DNA from: Choanephora cucurbitarum
Taxonomy: Eukaryota; Mucoromycota; Mucoromycetes; Mucorales; Choanephoraceae
Assembly (NCBI GenBank): GCA_025331435.1
Contig: JAIWNI010000015.1
Coordinates: forward strand, 62,001 to 126,000
DNA: 64,000 nt
Direction: 5' to 3'
Shown in pieces: positions 36,921-48,100 of the stretch. The notes beneath the pieces are model-generated. The model was not told where the DNA came from, did not search any database, and was given only the letters and a program-made list of their open reading frames with translations. The translations under genes and the position numbers were made by a program. Each line of letters opens with the position of its first letter. Within the stretch, counting starts at the first letter, position 1.

Positions 36921-37470
36921 TTGTTTGAAGAGTTGAACACAAAAGGTCGCCACTTTAAAGATAGCTTTAGGAGATACAATATGGCCTTTGCTTTTACTTC
37001 TTTGAGACACGAAATTGGCAACAACAACCTTGGTGATATGCCTTTCCAAATCCATGGCCAGATGTATCCAATGCAAAGTCCTTTCTTTTATCTGAAGAAG
37101 GATAACTATACAAGATATGCTCAGTTGTATATCCTTTGTCCTCAGCTTGCAGCTTCACTTGGAGCAAGCAACAATAACGATCTGGATAGGGAAGTCACAA
37201 GTAACTTGTCTTCTCAAACTGAAGCCTCAAGATCAAATGATGTACGAACAGAAAATGATTCTCACGTTAAAATGCTAATCACTGAAGAAGGCTTTCTTAT
37301 CTATCTTACCGATGGTATCCATTTTAAAGCCATGAAAAGAACGCCTAAGAAAAAAAGAAGCCTACTACACTTAAACAAGCTTATGAGATGCTTACGAAGG
37401 TTTACGGACCTGAAAGTTCAGAAAGTTCAGAAGACGATGGTAACTCAAGTGATGAATCTAGTATATGTTT
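36921..37470 (+). pseudogene. Ty3/gypsy gag relic, frameshifted
   Basis: The translated stretch ITEEGFLIYLTDGIHFKAMK parallels ITENGFLNYFIKGIQSKSMK in the gag of the intact element at 45126-49895. About 20 codons later, in another frame, TLKQAYEMLTKVYGPE parallels SLKEAYDILEEVYGPE. The change of frame near 37350 shows the copy is broken, and no CCHC, protease or RT follows. It lies on the plus strand, opposite to the element sense of the solo LTR at 36320, so the two are not remains of one simple insertion. The upstream part (from 36921) is not alignable by eye. Confidence 0.6.
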
Positions 37471-37628
37471 TAACTTAGAATTTTTTATTGTGATGTACTA
37501 CATTGTTTGGCAGATAAAAGTAGTGGTACTTGATTGGCTTCCTTTCCTCTTCCTCACCCTTTCTTTTTTTTGTTTTAAAGATATATATCTCTAATTTCTT
37601 TACTGTTATTATCTTCACTATTATTAAG

Positions 37629-38838
37629 ATGTCTTCAAATCTCAACAGAGCCAACCTCCGAAATCTTTCGTTAAATCACTTTGATTTAAATTGCAAGTAT
37701 CAAAATAAGAACTCATCAAAAAGAGATGCTCATCAACTCTTTCTGGATTTCCTAAATACCTTTGAGAAAGAAGAATTAGAAGAATGGGAGGTTGAAAAGG
37801 TAAAAGAATTGAAAGAAGAACTAAAGACAAGTTGATTTTCACTTTGTGCTCTTTTTTTTTTGCTGATTGACAGGACTTTCCCTCTCTTAGAAGTGCAGAG
37901 GTGATGCACTCAATAACGAAATTTGGTGTGAGAAGAGAAAAAAAGATGACGAAGAAGAAGAAAAAAATGAGCAAGAAAAGAAGAACTAGTGGAGAATCTT
38001 CCACCTTAAGTGCCTGCCTTAAATCTGTTAGTAGTGCTGCTACCGAAAGTACACCAGATAATGAAGCTGGCAAGGTACATGCATATTAATTTGATCAAAG
38101 CCTTTATTCTAAATTACTTTCGACATAGTGGATGCTCAATGACTATAATGTTTCTTCTCGCTTTGACGAGTTGAGAGAAGCTGCCATCACCAACGAAAGT
38201 GCAAAGAAGCTTAGTTGTTTGGACAAGCTGTAAGTTACCTCTGATAAGAAGAGGAACAAGTCTTTAAGCATTACTAATCTTTCTGATTAGTCACTTGAGC
38301 CATTTTTTTTTTGCGCCGAAGTCGATGTAAAAATCAACTTTGCAATACTACCCTTTGGCAGTGAAGATGAAGATCCTGGCTGCGTGTTTCGGAGGTGATG
38401 AAGAAGAAATACCTTTGGCTGTAGAGTCATGGGCAAACGAGATGAAGAAGGTATGTATGACCTACTTGACGTCTCTTTCAAACACTATTGACAACTTTGA
38501 TAGATGATGAAAAGCAACAATGGGGCAGAAGTTGGCTTGAACATTATTGACAAGCAGCAGAAGGAGCTCAAGAGAAAGGCGAGAGCCTTCCAGCAAAGAG
38601 CTGAAGAGCAAGACAACGCTATACTTGAAGTATATGCTGAAATTTTGAGTTGTCTGTAAGTAACACAACCCTGAGATGTATTTTGTAGTGCTGATGTCTT
38701 TTTCTTTTAGTGCTAGAAAAGCCAAGAGATGGTCAGAGACAAATCTTGGCGAAACAACCTTCATACATGATCGATTGACCGACATTCTGGACTGCACCTT
38801 TAGCTCTTTGAACGCCGATCTATTTCACTATGAAATGT
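37629..38838 (+). pseudogene. Broken multi-exon gene of unknown family
   Basis: Exon-like segments with good splice sites are 37629-37799, 37874-38074, 38129-38229, then a region around 38291-38450, then 38504-38651 and a last one ending near 38837. They encode a charged helical protein (LFLDFLNTFEKEELEEWEVEK; WMLNDYNVSSRFDELREAA; TTFIHDRLTDILDCTFSSLN). The middle segment cannot be read in one frame: a ten-T run at 38312-38321 and a second shift near 38395 break it, and after the last donor no continuing exon is found. I therefore treat it as a decayed, 3'-truncated copy, perhaps of a multi-copy Mucoralean family. I do not recognise the domain. It lies next to the gag relic and solo LTR. Confidence 0.45.
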
Positions 38839-39110
38839 AAGTCTTTTTCTTTTATGCTATTGGCTGTATACCGAAACATTTTCTTTTCAAGATATCCAAT
38901 CTTCTTTGAGAATAGGCACAGATAGGGAGAGCAAAAGAGAGGTTATGTCTTATGTTAATGTCTACCCCAATTTGTGAATTTCTGGACGGTCTTTTTAATT
39001 TTTTACTATGCGTAGTTTAAATCAATTTACCACCTGAATAACTTTCATCTTCTATTTCTTTTCTCTTTTTTTACTGCTTCTTATACTAAAACAAACTCTA
39101 AAAAAAAAAG

Positions 39111-39698
39111 ATGTCTGCCCAACTCTATACTTACGAAGAAATCGCAAAGCATGACAACAGAAAGGACCTCTGGATGGTCATCAATGGCAAGGTTTATGAT
39201 ATCACTACTTTTCAAGACGAAGTAAGTATTAAAACAGGAAAAAGTATTGGGTTGCCAGTAGCAATGGTTACTAAATAAACATGATGCACTTAGCACCCTG
39301 GTGGTGAAGAAGTCTTGATTGACGAAGGCGCAAAGGATGCAACTGTTGCTTTTGATGACATTGGTCACTCAGATGACGCTCGCGATCTTCTTCAAAAGTA
39401 CTATATTGGTGATGTCGACCCTGAGGTAAGGCACACATATTAATTCATTTTACTTTCTTTGCTAAAACTCAAGACGCTCTATAGTCTAAGCCTGTCAAGG
39501 TTCAAAAGCAAGATCAAGTTATCTCTGACGGTCCTAAGGGAAAGTAAGTAATCACAGTACCATATGTTGGGGCAATTTTTTTTCTACAAAAATTAGATCA
39601 CTGACACTAATTTTTTTCTGTCAATCTTTAGCCCTCTCCGTATTATTGTTCCTTTCATTTTGATTGCTGCTTATGTTTACTACCAATATCTTGCTTAA
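39111..39698 (+). CDS. Cytochrome b5, tail-anchored
   Basis: Four exons (39111-39221, 39294-39425, 39485-39543, 39632-39698) encode 122 residues. The heme-binding domain (residues 1-80) has both axial histidines: HPGG and [11 protein letters not shown]. The family core [14 protein letters not shown] is present. A 20-residue linker is followed by a C-terminal membrane anchor [18 protein letters not shown], as in ER cytochrome b5, and the protein ends two residues later. It gives electrons to desaturases, C-5 sterol desaturase and P450s on the ER surface. The start ATG follows an A-rich leader. Confidence 0.95.
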
Positions 39699-40585
39699 AA
39701 TACCTTTCTTTCCTTTTTTCTTCTGTATCCATAGACTCTATAATAAAGACATTCTCTTTTGTATGATTGACGCCGCTTCAAATAAATATACGCTAGATGG
39801 TACGCCACACGTATAGAATTGTTACAATGCAAGCTCTTGAAATAAAGCTTGGTATTGATTAGCAAAACATGCTTGGCTGATGCAAATCTATTAAGATTTT
39901 CCTCTGTAGCTCAAAAGATATATTGGCAACCGATAGGATCAGTGAAATGATTGCTTTCACGGTATTGTGACACTTTCGGCCTTCAAGTAAATAGATCTCA
40001 AGCATCTGTCACGCGCATGCCTTTTCTTCTCTCCCTCATCGAAAGTAATTTAGATGGAACCAAAAAAAAGCTCGATGTTCTTTTAGAATATCAAGACGAA
40101 TGGATATACGCTGTTTCTTTTTTTTTGTCTTAACAATTGATTGTTCTTCTTGTACAACCGAACATCTGCTGCAAAAGACTCCGAGAACAAAATACTTGGT
40201 TCTCGCCAGTGCTACTTTAGTGTAGTTTTTGAACTTGGTTGAGATAGCTGATTTTATTGGTACATAGAGTTTAGCTAAACCTTTGCATAAAATCCTTTTA
40301 AATTGTCATTGAACCTCTTTGCTTTTCTCCTAACCCTAGAATGTACCAATGCTTGCTTAGCTATACTGAATTTATACAGAAAAAAAAACTGAAGTTGATC
40401 TCTCACCAGTAGAATCATCTGAATGAGAGACAAGCAACTAGGGTGTATCCTTACTAATTGATTGTATGATCATAGCTTAGACTGCTGATGTGACTAACAA
40501 AAATCATCTCCAAGCAGAAAAATGTAGATATAAATTAGCCAACAGGGTTACTTTTGTATTTGTTTGTTGTTTTCTAACCTATAAC
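39699..40585. other. Intergenic, no gene recognised
   Basis: About 890 bp. An in-frame ATG at 40490 could extend the next gene by 32 residues, but that extension does not resemble the family, so it is treated as leader. Confidence 0.5.
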
Positions 40586-41314
40586 ATGAAACTAACCGAG
40601 CACCTTCTTTCGTTGGATCAAGCTTCTTTCAAAAAAGCTACGCAACACGAATTCCTCACACAAGTAGGCAAACTTCAGGTTAAGCCAGAACATCTCAAGT
40701 CATGGCTTATTCAGGATAGATACTACACTGGCGGATACATCAAGATGATGGGTCTTATGATATCGCGTTTGCCTTTGTACGAAGACCAGCGAGATTTGGG
40801 AGATAACAACCCATTCTATACGCCTGAAAAGGCTCAGGCAGTTATCAAGACACTTTCTTTTGCTCTCTCAAATGTCTATAGAGAAAGTCAATTCTTTACA
40901 GACATTTTGAGCCAAGAGCCTTATGCTCAATGTCATCAGTCTATGAAGCAAAAGCCTTGGACGGCTAGGTATGTCGATTATGTGCGTAAAGTAGCTAATG
41001 AAAGTGGGTACGACTTGGGTGAAGCTTTGGTGGTGCTTTGGGCTATGGAGGTTGTTTTCTTTCGTGCCTGGACATTTGCAAAGCAAATTGCTGCATCAGA
41101 AAACAGCAAAAGTACCTTGAGCACTCACGAGAAAACTTGTCACCGATTGATGGAGAATTGGACACTGGATGAGTTCGCTGCTTTTGTTGATGATTGCGAA
41201 GCACTTGTCAATCAGCTTGATACAAGTGATAAGCGTCGTTTAGCAAGTTTTGAGCGTGTATACTTGGATATATTAGCACTTGAGGTGGAGTTTTGGAATA
41301 TGGCATATGATTAA
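40586..41314 (+). CDS. TENA/THI-4-like heme-oxygenase-fold protein
   Basis: A single-exon gene of 242 residues, all-helical. LKSWLIQDRYYTGGYIKMMG matches the helix with the conserved D-x-x-Y in TenA-type proteins, and EALVVLWAMEVVFFRAWTFA corresponds to the later E-x-x-Y/F helix; the C-terminal EVEFWNMAYD is also family-like. TenA proteins hydrolyse thiamin breakdown products (aminopyrimidine salvage), while many fungal members have drifted from that role. The usual TenA active-site cysteine is not evident at the expected place, so thiaminase-type activity is doubtful. The start at 40586 was chosen over 40490. It lacks introns, unlike almost all neighbours, which is compatible with transfer or retrocopying but not proof. 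Confidence 0.7.
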   Translation: MKLTEHLLSLDQASFKKATQHEFLTQVGKLQVKPEHLKSWLIQDRYYTGGYIKMMGLMISRLPLYEDQRDLGDNNPFYTPEKAQAVIKTLSFALSNVYRESQFFTDILSQEPYAQCHQSMKQKPWTARYVDYVRKVANESGYDLGEALVVLWAMEVVFFRAWTFAKQIAASENSKSTLSTHEKTCHRLMENWTLDEFAAFVDDCEALVNQLDTSDKRRLASFERVYLDILALEVEFWNMAYD

Positions 41315-42607
41315 AAAAGAGAGCATCAATAAAGTAAGAATTTGGTTCTTCTTAGGCTCAATCTAAAGAAGGACACCATTGTCTACTCATGATGATTTTA
41401 ACGCTAACTAAGAGGAACATAATCAGCTCAATAGCTGCGAAAAAGAATTGTTAATGGTCATTGATCTTCTGTTCAGTCTTTGTTAAAATCCTTGTCATTC
41501 CAATTTTAGTGAATTTGTTTCAAACGCGACAATAAAGCAATGAATGGAGCTCCAGATAGCGTTTGCTTCGTTCATAGATAGACAGCATTATTACATCAGG
41601 CATGGTTCTGCTTTGTTTAAACAGAGAATTATCTTATACGTGAAAGGGACAAATTCTGTGCCCTGGATGCGTATTTCCCACCAGTGACAACTATCCAACG
41701 ATCTTGAGCAAAAAAAAAAAGCTTTATTACACAAAAAAATTCCTTCTAGAAGCAACCATGCGTGCAAATAAGTTCAATTAGAGATGCAAGACATGTCCAT
41801 GTATCTTCTTTGTACATTGCATTTGGCTCCTCAAGTAAGTGTATAAACAAGGTTGTGTTGGTTCCTCTAAATTAAACGATTCGTGAAATGCCTGTATGAA
41901 TCTACTTTGTACTTCTATGCGCCTCCTTCTCAGCTATTCAAAGAGGAAATGAGATACTGCTCTAATCATAAATTCAGATGGATGACTGAAAGCATAGATT
42001 GATAATCTCAGTCTGACCTGTCCCAGGTCTCTGTGCATAAAGTACACCATGTTACACGAGCGCTCTTTTGTTGCAACAGTAATGGATATAAGCTAAACAT
42101 AACATAATTCATTTCTGGCAACCAGTATGTGCTTTAGAGTGGACAGTATTACTCCAAGTAAAAAGAAATATGTCATATATTTTCTTACATCATAGAGTCA
42201 ACAATAAGTTATTAAGTCAAACATCTTTTTCCAAGATTTTACTGGATTGATATTCTGGCTCAGAGACAACTTGAATTCTCTTGAGAACATTCAATGACTC
42301 GACAACACTCCCCCCCCCCCAAGCTTTCGTATAGCAAAACAGAAGGATGAACAAGGAATATAAGACTTTTCAGGTAACGTAAAATTCGCAAATTACTAAC
42401 ATTTTTCCCATCAAAATACGATAAAAAAAATATCTCTTTTTTTCCCCGCGTTTTCTAGCGATTACTAACCATTTTCCCACTCCAAAAAGGCTGTCAAAAC
42501 CAAAAATTCTATAATATAAATTGCATTGGGCAGTCTCCTGAACCTTTTGTTTTGCTTCTTCTTTTTTCTTCTTCTTTGGATACACACATCTTCCTTTAGA
42601 AACAATC
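41315..42607. other. Intergenic, no gene recognised
   Basis: About 1.3 kb. A C11-type homopolymer lies at 42310-42320. No gene is supported. The last 60 bp form a pyrimidine-rich leader (CTTCTTCTTTTTTCTTC) before the CoA-ligase start. Confidence 0.55.
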
Positions 42608-44524
42608 ATGGTTATCTACAGAGCTTCTATACCTGAAATTCCAGTTCCAAACGTTGATTTATTGTCTTTGCTTTTTAACAAAAACGAATTCAATGAGAAG
42701 AAAGATTTAAACGCACCTGTATTCATTGATGACGAAAACAACAAGACATTTTCATGGAACCAAGTCCGCGACCAAGTTCTCCATCTTGCTAGTGGTTGGA
42801 TTGAAAATGTTGGATTGAAACAAGGAGATACTGTAGCTGTTTTTGCTCCAAATCAAGTAGATCATGCTGTTTTATACTTTTCATTGCTTGGTGCCAAATG
42901 TACAGTTTCACCCGGTAACCCTGCATATACTGAAGGTGAGAAAAAGATATTTGTTGTATCTTTATTTGAATTGCTCTTCTCATACCTCTTTTTTTTAGCT
43001 GAATTCAAGCATCAAATCACAAACTGCAAAGCAAGTGCACTTGTAACTATACCCGCTCTTTTACCCGTCTTACTTAAGATTTGTGATAACATCGGTTTGC
43101 CTCGTAGCCGTATCTTCTTGTTTGGTGACAAAGAAGTTGAAGGATGCCGTCCATTCAACAGTATAATTAGCAAGAACACCATTAGCCTTCCCTTGAAAGG
43201 CGTTGATAGCGCTAATGATGTTGCTTTCATCTGTTATTCCAGTGGCACTACTGGTCTTGCCAAAGGTGTTATGCTTACGCACAAGAATTTCATTGCTCAA
43301 GTTGTTCAAACCATGGCTGCTGAGCCTGAAGAAGATAAATTTAAGGATGATGTTATCCTTGGCTTCCTTCCATTCTATCATATCTATGGTTTGACTAGCT
43401 TGCTTCTCAATGCTTATTATAAGGTGTCTCCAGTTGTTGTTATGTCTCGCTATGACTTGGAATTGCTTTGTCAACTTGTTCAGAAATACAAGGTTACACT
43501 GATGAGCATTGTACCACCCGTAGGTAATGTATCAACTTTAGTTTTTTGCTTTTTCTGTGAAATGCATGACCAAGGTTGGCTGAGAGTTTCTTATTCATAT
43601 TCCTTCTTCAACAGCTGTCCATCTTGCTAAGCAGCCTATTGTTACCAAATATGATATGAGCTCAGTTCGTCTCATTGGATGTGGTGCCGCTCCTTTAAGC
43701 AAAGAACACATCGAAGCACTTTCAAAGCGTATTCCTGCTGAAATTAAACAAGGGTGAGTACAAAAGAAAGAAAGAAGCAGGCAAGGAGTATATACTAAGA
43801 ATTATTGATTTATAGCTATGGTATGACTGAAACTACTTCTGGTGTTATCACTCAACATTCTCAAGCTACTGCAGCAGGTAAGAGAGAAAAAGAAATGAAT
43901 TGAAACAATCATATTTTGACCATCATAGTAGGCTCTATTGGTGTGTTGTGTGCAAATATCGAATGTAAGATTGTCAATGAAAATGGGGAAGAGTTGGGTG
44001 ATGACCAAGAGGGTGAGCTTTTGTTCCGTGGTCCAAGTGTCATGAAGGGTTACTTTGAAAATGCTAAGGCCAATGCTGAGACGTTTACAGCTGATGGTTG
44101 GATGCGTACTGGTGACGTTGGTAAATTTGACTCAAAGAGTGGCGAATTCTTCATCCTGGATCGTATCAAAGAGCTAATCAAATACAAGGGCTATCAGGTA
44201 GCTCCTGCTGAGCTAGAAGCTATCTTGATGAGCCTTGATGTTGTCGCTGATTGTTGTGCTGTTGGTGTCTATGATGAAAGTCAAGCTACTGAACTTCCTC
44301 GCGCATATGTTGTACTTCAACCTGGCGTTGAAAGAAGTAAGGAAAACGAGCGCAAGATTGAGGAATTTGTTGCAAAGAACGTTACAGGTCACAAGAGACT
44401 ACGTGGAGGTGTTCGATTTGTTGATGCTATTCCAAAGAGCCCTAGCGGTAAAATATTGCGCAGAGAAGTAAAAGAATGGATCAAGAAAGAACAGAAAGAA
44501 ACAATTGAAAGAGCTCGTTTGTAA
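42608..44524 (+). CDS. 4-coumarate:CoA ligase-like acyl-CoA synthetase, peroxisomal
   Basis: Five exons (42608-42935, 42999-43523, 43615-43753, 43816-43877, 43929-44524) encode 549 residues. The adenylate-forming motifs are complete: the P-loop YSSGTTGLAKGVMLTHKN, GYGMTE, the hinge motif WMRTGDVG...DRIKELIKYKG, and PKSPSGKILRR with the catalytic lysine. The length matches 4CL-like enzymes. The last three residues, ARL, fit a type-1 peroxisomal targeting signal, so the product probably activates fatty or aromatic acids for beta-oxidation in peroxisomes (inference). The substrate pocket cannot be read with confidence. The gene ends about 220 bp before the transposon stack. Confidence 0.92.
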
Positions 44525-44730
44525 TATAGCTAAAAAAGAGCATATTTATTCTTTTGCAATAATAGTAATAATATCAATAAAAGAAATAATTTCATATTCA
44601 AGACGATGTTTCCTTTGCAAATTCGCCACCATTGAGTGATAGACAAATCAAATAATGCATACTACTCGGAAGCGATACAGATTTGATCAATCATAGCTGC
44701 CCTTAGAAAAGCTGTTCGAGGAGGGCAGAT

Positions 44731-44766
44731 AAAACCTGTGTACTGAAACCTGTGTACCCGGAGTTT
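44731..44766. repeat. Left terminal inverted repeat with doubled outer motif
   Basis: 44746-44766 (AAACCTGTGTACCCGGAGTTT) is the exact reverse complement of 51730-51750, marking the ends of an older element. The outer 12-13 bp motif AAAACCTGTGTAC also stands at 44731-44743, separated from the repeat by only TG. The right repeat has the same motif duplicated around the LINE. Confidence 0.7.
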
Positions 44767-44780
44767 AAATATATAAAATA

Positions 44781-45107
44781 TGTTATGTGGTTCTGGGTTT
44801 TATTCAAAAAAATAATTACCAACTGGATTAAAATATAAAGGTTAAGACATGAAATATAGCTATAATTTGGTTAATTGTACTGACCAAAATGTTGGTAATG
44901 AGATAATCGATATAAGTAAAGTGGAGAAATAGATAATTTAAAATAGAATGAAAAAGAGAGAAAAACAAGATGTGGGATAAAGTGGGTTACTGTGGTTTTA
45001 TGGTTTTTGAGGTGTATGGTGTAGCATCACACAATTACTGTGTTTTTGCCATTGTAGAAAGACAGTCATACCAAAGGTTTTTACCAAAACAAGTGCACCA
45101 CAGAACA
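44781..45107 (-). repeat. 3' LTR of the Ty3 element
   Basis: 327 bp. In element sense it begins TGTTCTGTGG and ends CCACATAACA (TG...CA). No mismatch to the 49991 copy was seen. An AT-rich centre carries promoter-like stretches. Confidence 0.92.
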
Positions 45108-45117
45108 TACTCCCCCC
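45108..45117 (-). promoter_or_regulatory. Polypurine tract
   Basis: In element sense, GGGGGGAGTA lies directly before the 3' LTR, the expected primer site for plus-strand DNA synthesis. It is 8 bp from the stop of the gag-pol frame. Confidence 0.75.
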
Positions 45118-45125
45118 AGACAAAT

Positions 45126-48100
45126 TTATTCTCTTGAATGAATTTTTCTTAAGGAACTAATATTGACCCTTCTTTTGATGAGACGACCCATTTGATCTGC
45201 GAGTTGACATGTTCCATTTGCGAAGCAAGAGACTACGGTGAAGACCTCGGGCTTGAAGTGAGAGTCAAGTTTCGAATGTTTATTGTGACGGAAGCGTACA
45301 ACTTGAGTTCCTGGTTCAAAGTATTTTCTCTTCACAGTGGGCTTGGGGTCATATTCTTGTAGCGCGTTGTGATCATCAATTTGTACATTTCTGTCATTCA
45401 ATTCAACCAGCCGTTCCATACCTAGAGCACGACCCAAGAGCTGTAAAGGATCCATTCTTGCAGAGTTTGGTGCTATTCCGAACATAAATTCATACGGCGA
45501 AATTTTCAAAACAGAATGAGCTTTAGTTCTATACGCATACAGAACAGCGTCGAGATGTTCATCCCAATCCTTCGGATTATCGATGGCGAGTTTCTTCAAG
45601 GCTTTGACGATGTTGCCATTCATTTGTTCGTTTCGTCCATTGGTGGATGGTCGATAGGGCGCAGTGAATTTGTGATGAACATTGAGCAAGTTCAGGAAAT
45701 TGTCAATGATCTCGTTATCAAAAGCTGAACCATTGTCAGTGAGAATGTGCGTTGGTGGCCCGAATTGACAAAATATATGTTTGTATAGAAAGTTAGCAAC
45801 AGTTTTTGCTTCTGTATTGGGTGTGGCAATGGCAATTGGCCAACAAGTAAAACATTCAACTGCGACCAAAATGTGGTAGTTATCTGCATTTGACTTGGTG
45901 AAAGGACCTACGAAATCCAACGCAAATTGTTCGAAGATGTAATGGATGGGTACTCGAGACAATGCAGCATTTGGGGTACGAGTAGAAAACAATTGACATT
46001 CCCTGCATGTACGGATATGTTCGCGCATATCTTGGTAACATGACGGCCACCAGTAGTCCTTGTACAATCTTGCCCAGGAAGCATTAACACCGTAGTGTCC
46101 ATGTCCATCATGTACTTCATTCATAATGGCTCGTCTTTGTGTAATGGAAGGTACAAGTACAAATCTCATACCAATCTTTCGATATAATTTGTGATCTTGA
46201 TACAAGTATTTTAAGGATAATCGCTTAATCTTGGGAGTGTTTTGAGGATGCCCAGGAAAGTTAAAATAAAAGATGAGATCGCTTAACCAAGTTTCGTATT
46301 GAGGCTCAACACCTTCTTCCATTAGTAAGTGGTCAAACAAGGCATCAATACAGTCTTCGCCATCCTCGTCATCTTCAATTGTTTTAGGCGGGAAGCGCGA
46401 CAGGGCATCAGCGACAGAGTTTTTAGTGGACGGTAAGTGAACAATTTTGAATTGAAATTCTTGAGTACACATAACCCATCGTTGTAGTCTTTGTGATGGT
46501 TCATTTTTGTTGAATAAATAACATACAGCTGTGTTGTCACAGTATAATGTAAATTCTCGGTCAAGCAAGTACTTTCTGAGTTTCTTGAGAGCGTAAATTA
46601 TGGCTAGAAGTTCCTTTTCAACCGTTGGATAACGAGTTTCGGCAGGCTGTAATTTTCTTGATAGGAAGACCACGGGACGTTCTCCTTCTTCAGTCATAGT
46701 AGCTAAGCATGCTCCTATACCCACTTCAGAGGCATCACAATACAAATTATATTTTGTGTTTGCGTCAGGTAGAACAAGAGCGACCGCATTTACCAATGAT
46801 TCTTTCAACGAAACAAACGAATTCTCACAAGATTCGTTCCAAATAAACGGGTTTTTCTTCTTCAATAATTCGTTCATAGGTGCGGCAATATCTGCAAACC
46901 CTGGGATATGCCTGCGATAAAACCCACATAAGTTGACGAACGCACGAATAGCTGTTTCATTGTTTGGTCGAGGAAAGTTTTGGATTTTTGCAATTTTAGA
47001 AGGTGAAGGCGATATACCTTGTTCAGACACTTCAAAACCAAGTAATGTGATCTTGTTCTTAAAGAATTCACACTTGTTGGCATTCATTTTTAAATTAACT
47101 TCACGCATTCTTGCAAAGAATTTTTCTAAGAAGTCAAACTGCTCCTCTTTAGTCTTCGAGTATATTGTGACATCGTCAAGGTAATTAGTTGCGAATTTAC
47201 CAAGAAAGGGTTGAATGGCAAGAAACACGCATCGACTGAAGACAGCAGGACCGTTCAAAACGCCAAAGGGGACACAGCGGTAGGAGTACGATCCCCATGG
47301 GGTAGCGATAGTTAATTTAGGGATAGAGTTTTCTTCAACAGCGATTTGTTGAAAGGCTTTTAGTAGATCGAGTACAGCGAACCACTTTGATCCGGCTAGA
47401 CTTTCTATGACATCAACCACGTTTGGTAATGGCCAAGTGTCTCGCACAGTTACAGCATTCAGTTCTCGAAAGTTGGAAATGAGGCGTTTGTCTCCAGTCT
47501 TTTTGGGAACGTATCTGCACGGAAATGACCATCCCGAATGCTCAGCCGTACCAGGAACATGCATGTTAGGCGTGAGTATACCATTGTTGACCATGTCTTC
47601 CAAGTCTTTCTTCAGATCTTCTTTTTCAGAAAAGGACAGGAAAGAATACGGTCTCTTATATATAGGTTTGGCATTGCCCGTGTCCACATGAAATTTCAAC
47701 AAGTTTGTTTGTGACAAATGTTCATAATTAGTTCCAAAACAATCTTCGTACTTGTATAGTAGAGCGACGAGCGCATCTTTTTCTTCTTTATTGAGATTAT
47801 CTTGATTTTTAACGTTATCAATGAGTTGACCAAATCTATTAGAATCATTTGGCTTAAGTGGGACCACCTCGTCTTCATCGTCAGAAACTTCAATGATGAG
47901 ATAACCTTCTTCAACGTCATCCTGATCTACGAAATTTTCTTCATAGTCATCATCTTGTGGATCAATTTCATCTTCAGTATCAATGGTTTCTCTGGTAGGC
48001 ACTTCAGTATAATATGTATCGAGTGGTACCGTTCCTTCCTCGCGCTTGATGTACCAGAAATGAGAAGCCCAATCGGTACCGATCTTCAGTAAATGCAGGC

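Noticed and set aside
36320..37470. Solo LTR and gag relic as one 5'-LTR-gag element
   Set aside because: The LTR orientation is opposite to the gag reading direction when compared with the intact element.
40490..40585. Upstream in-frame ATG of the TENA-like gene
   Set aside because: The added residues include a short cysteine/phenylalanine-rich stretch unlike the family N-terminus, and the domain starts right at 40586.
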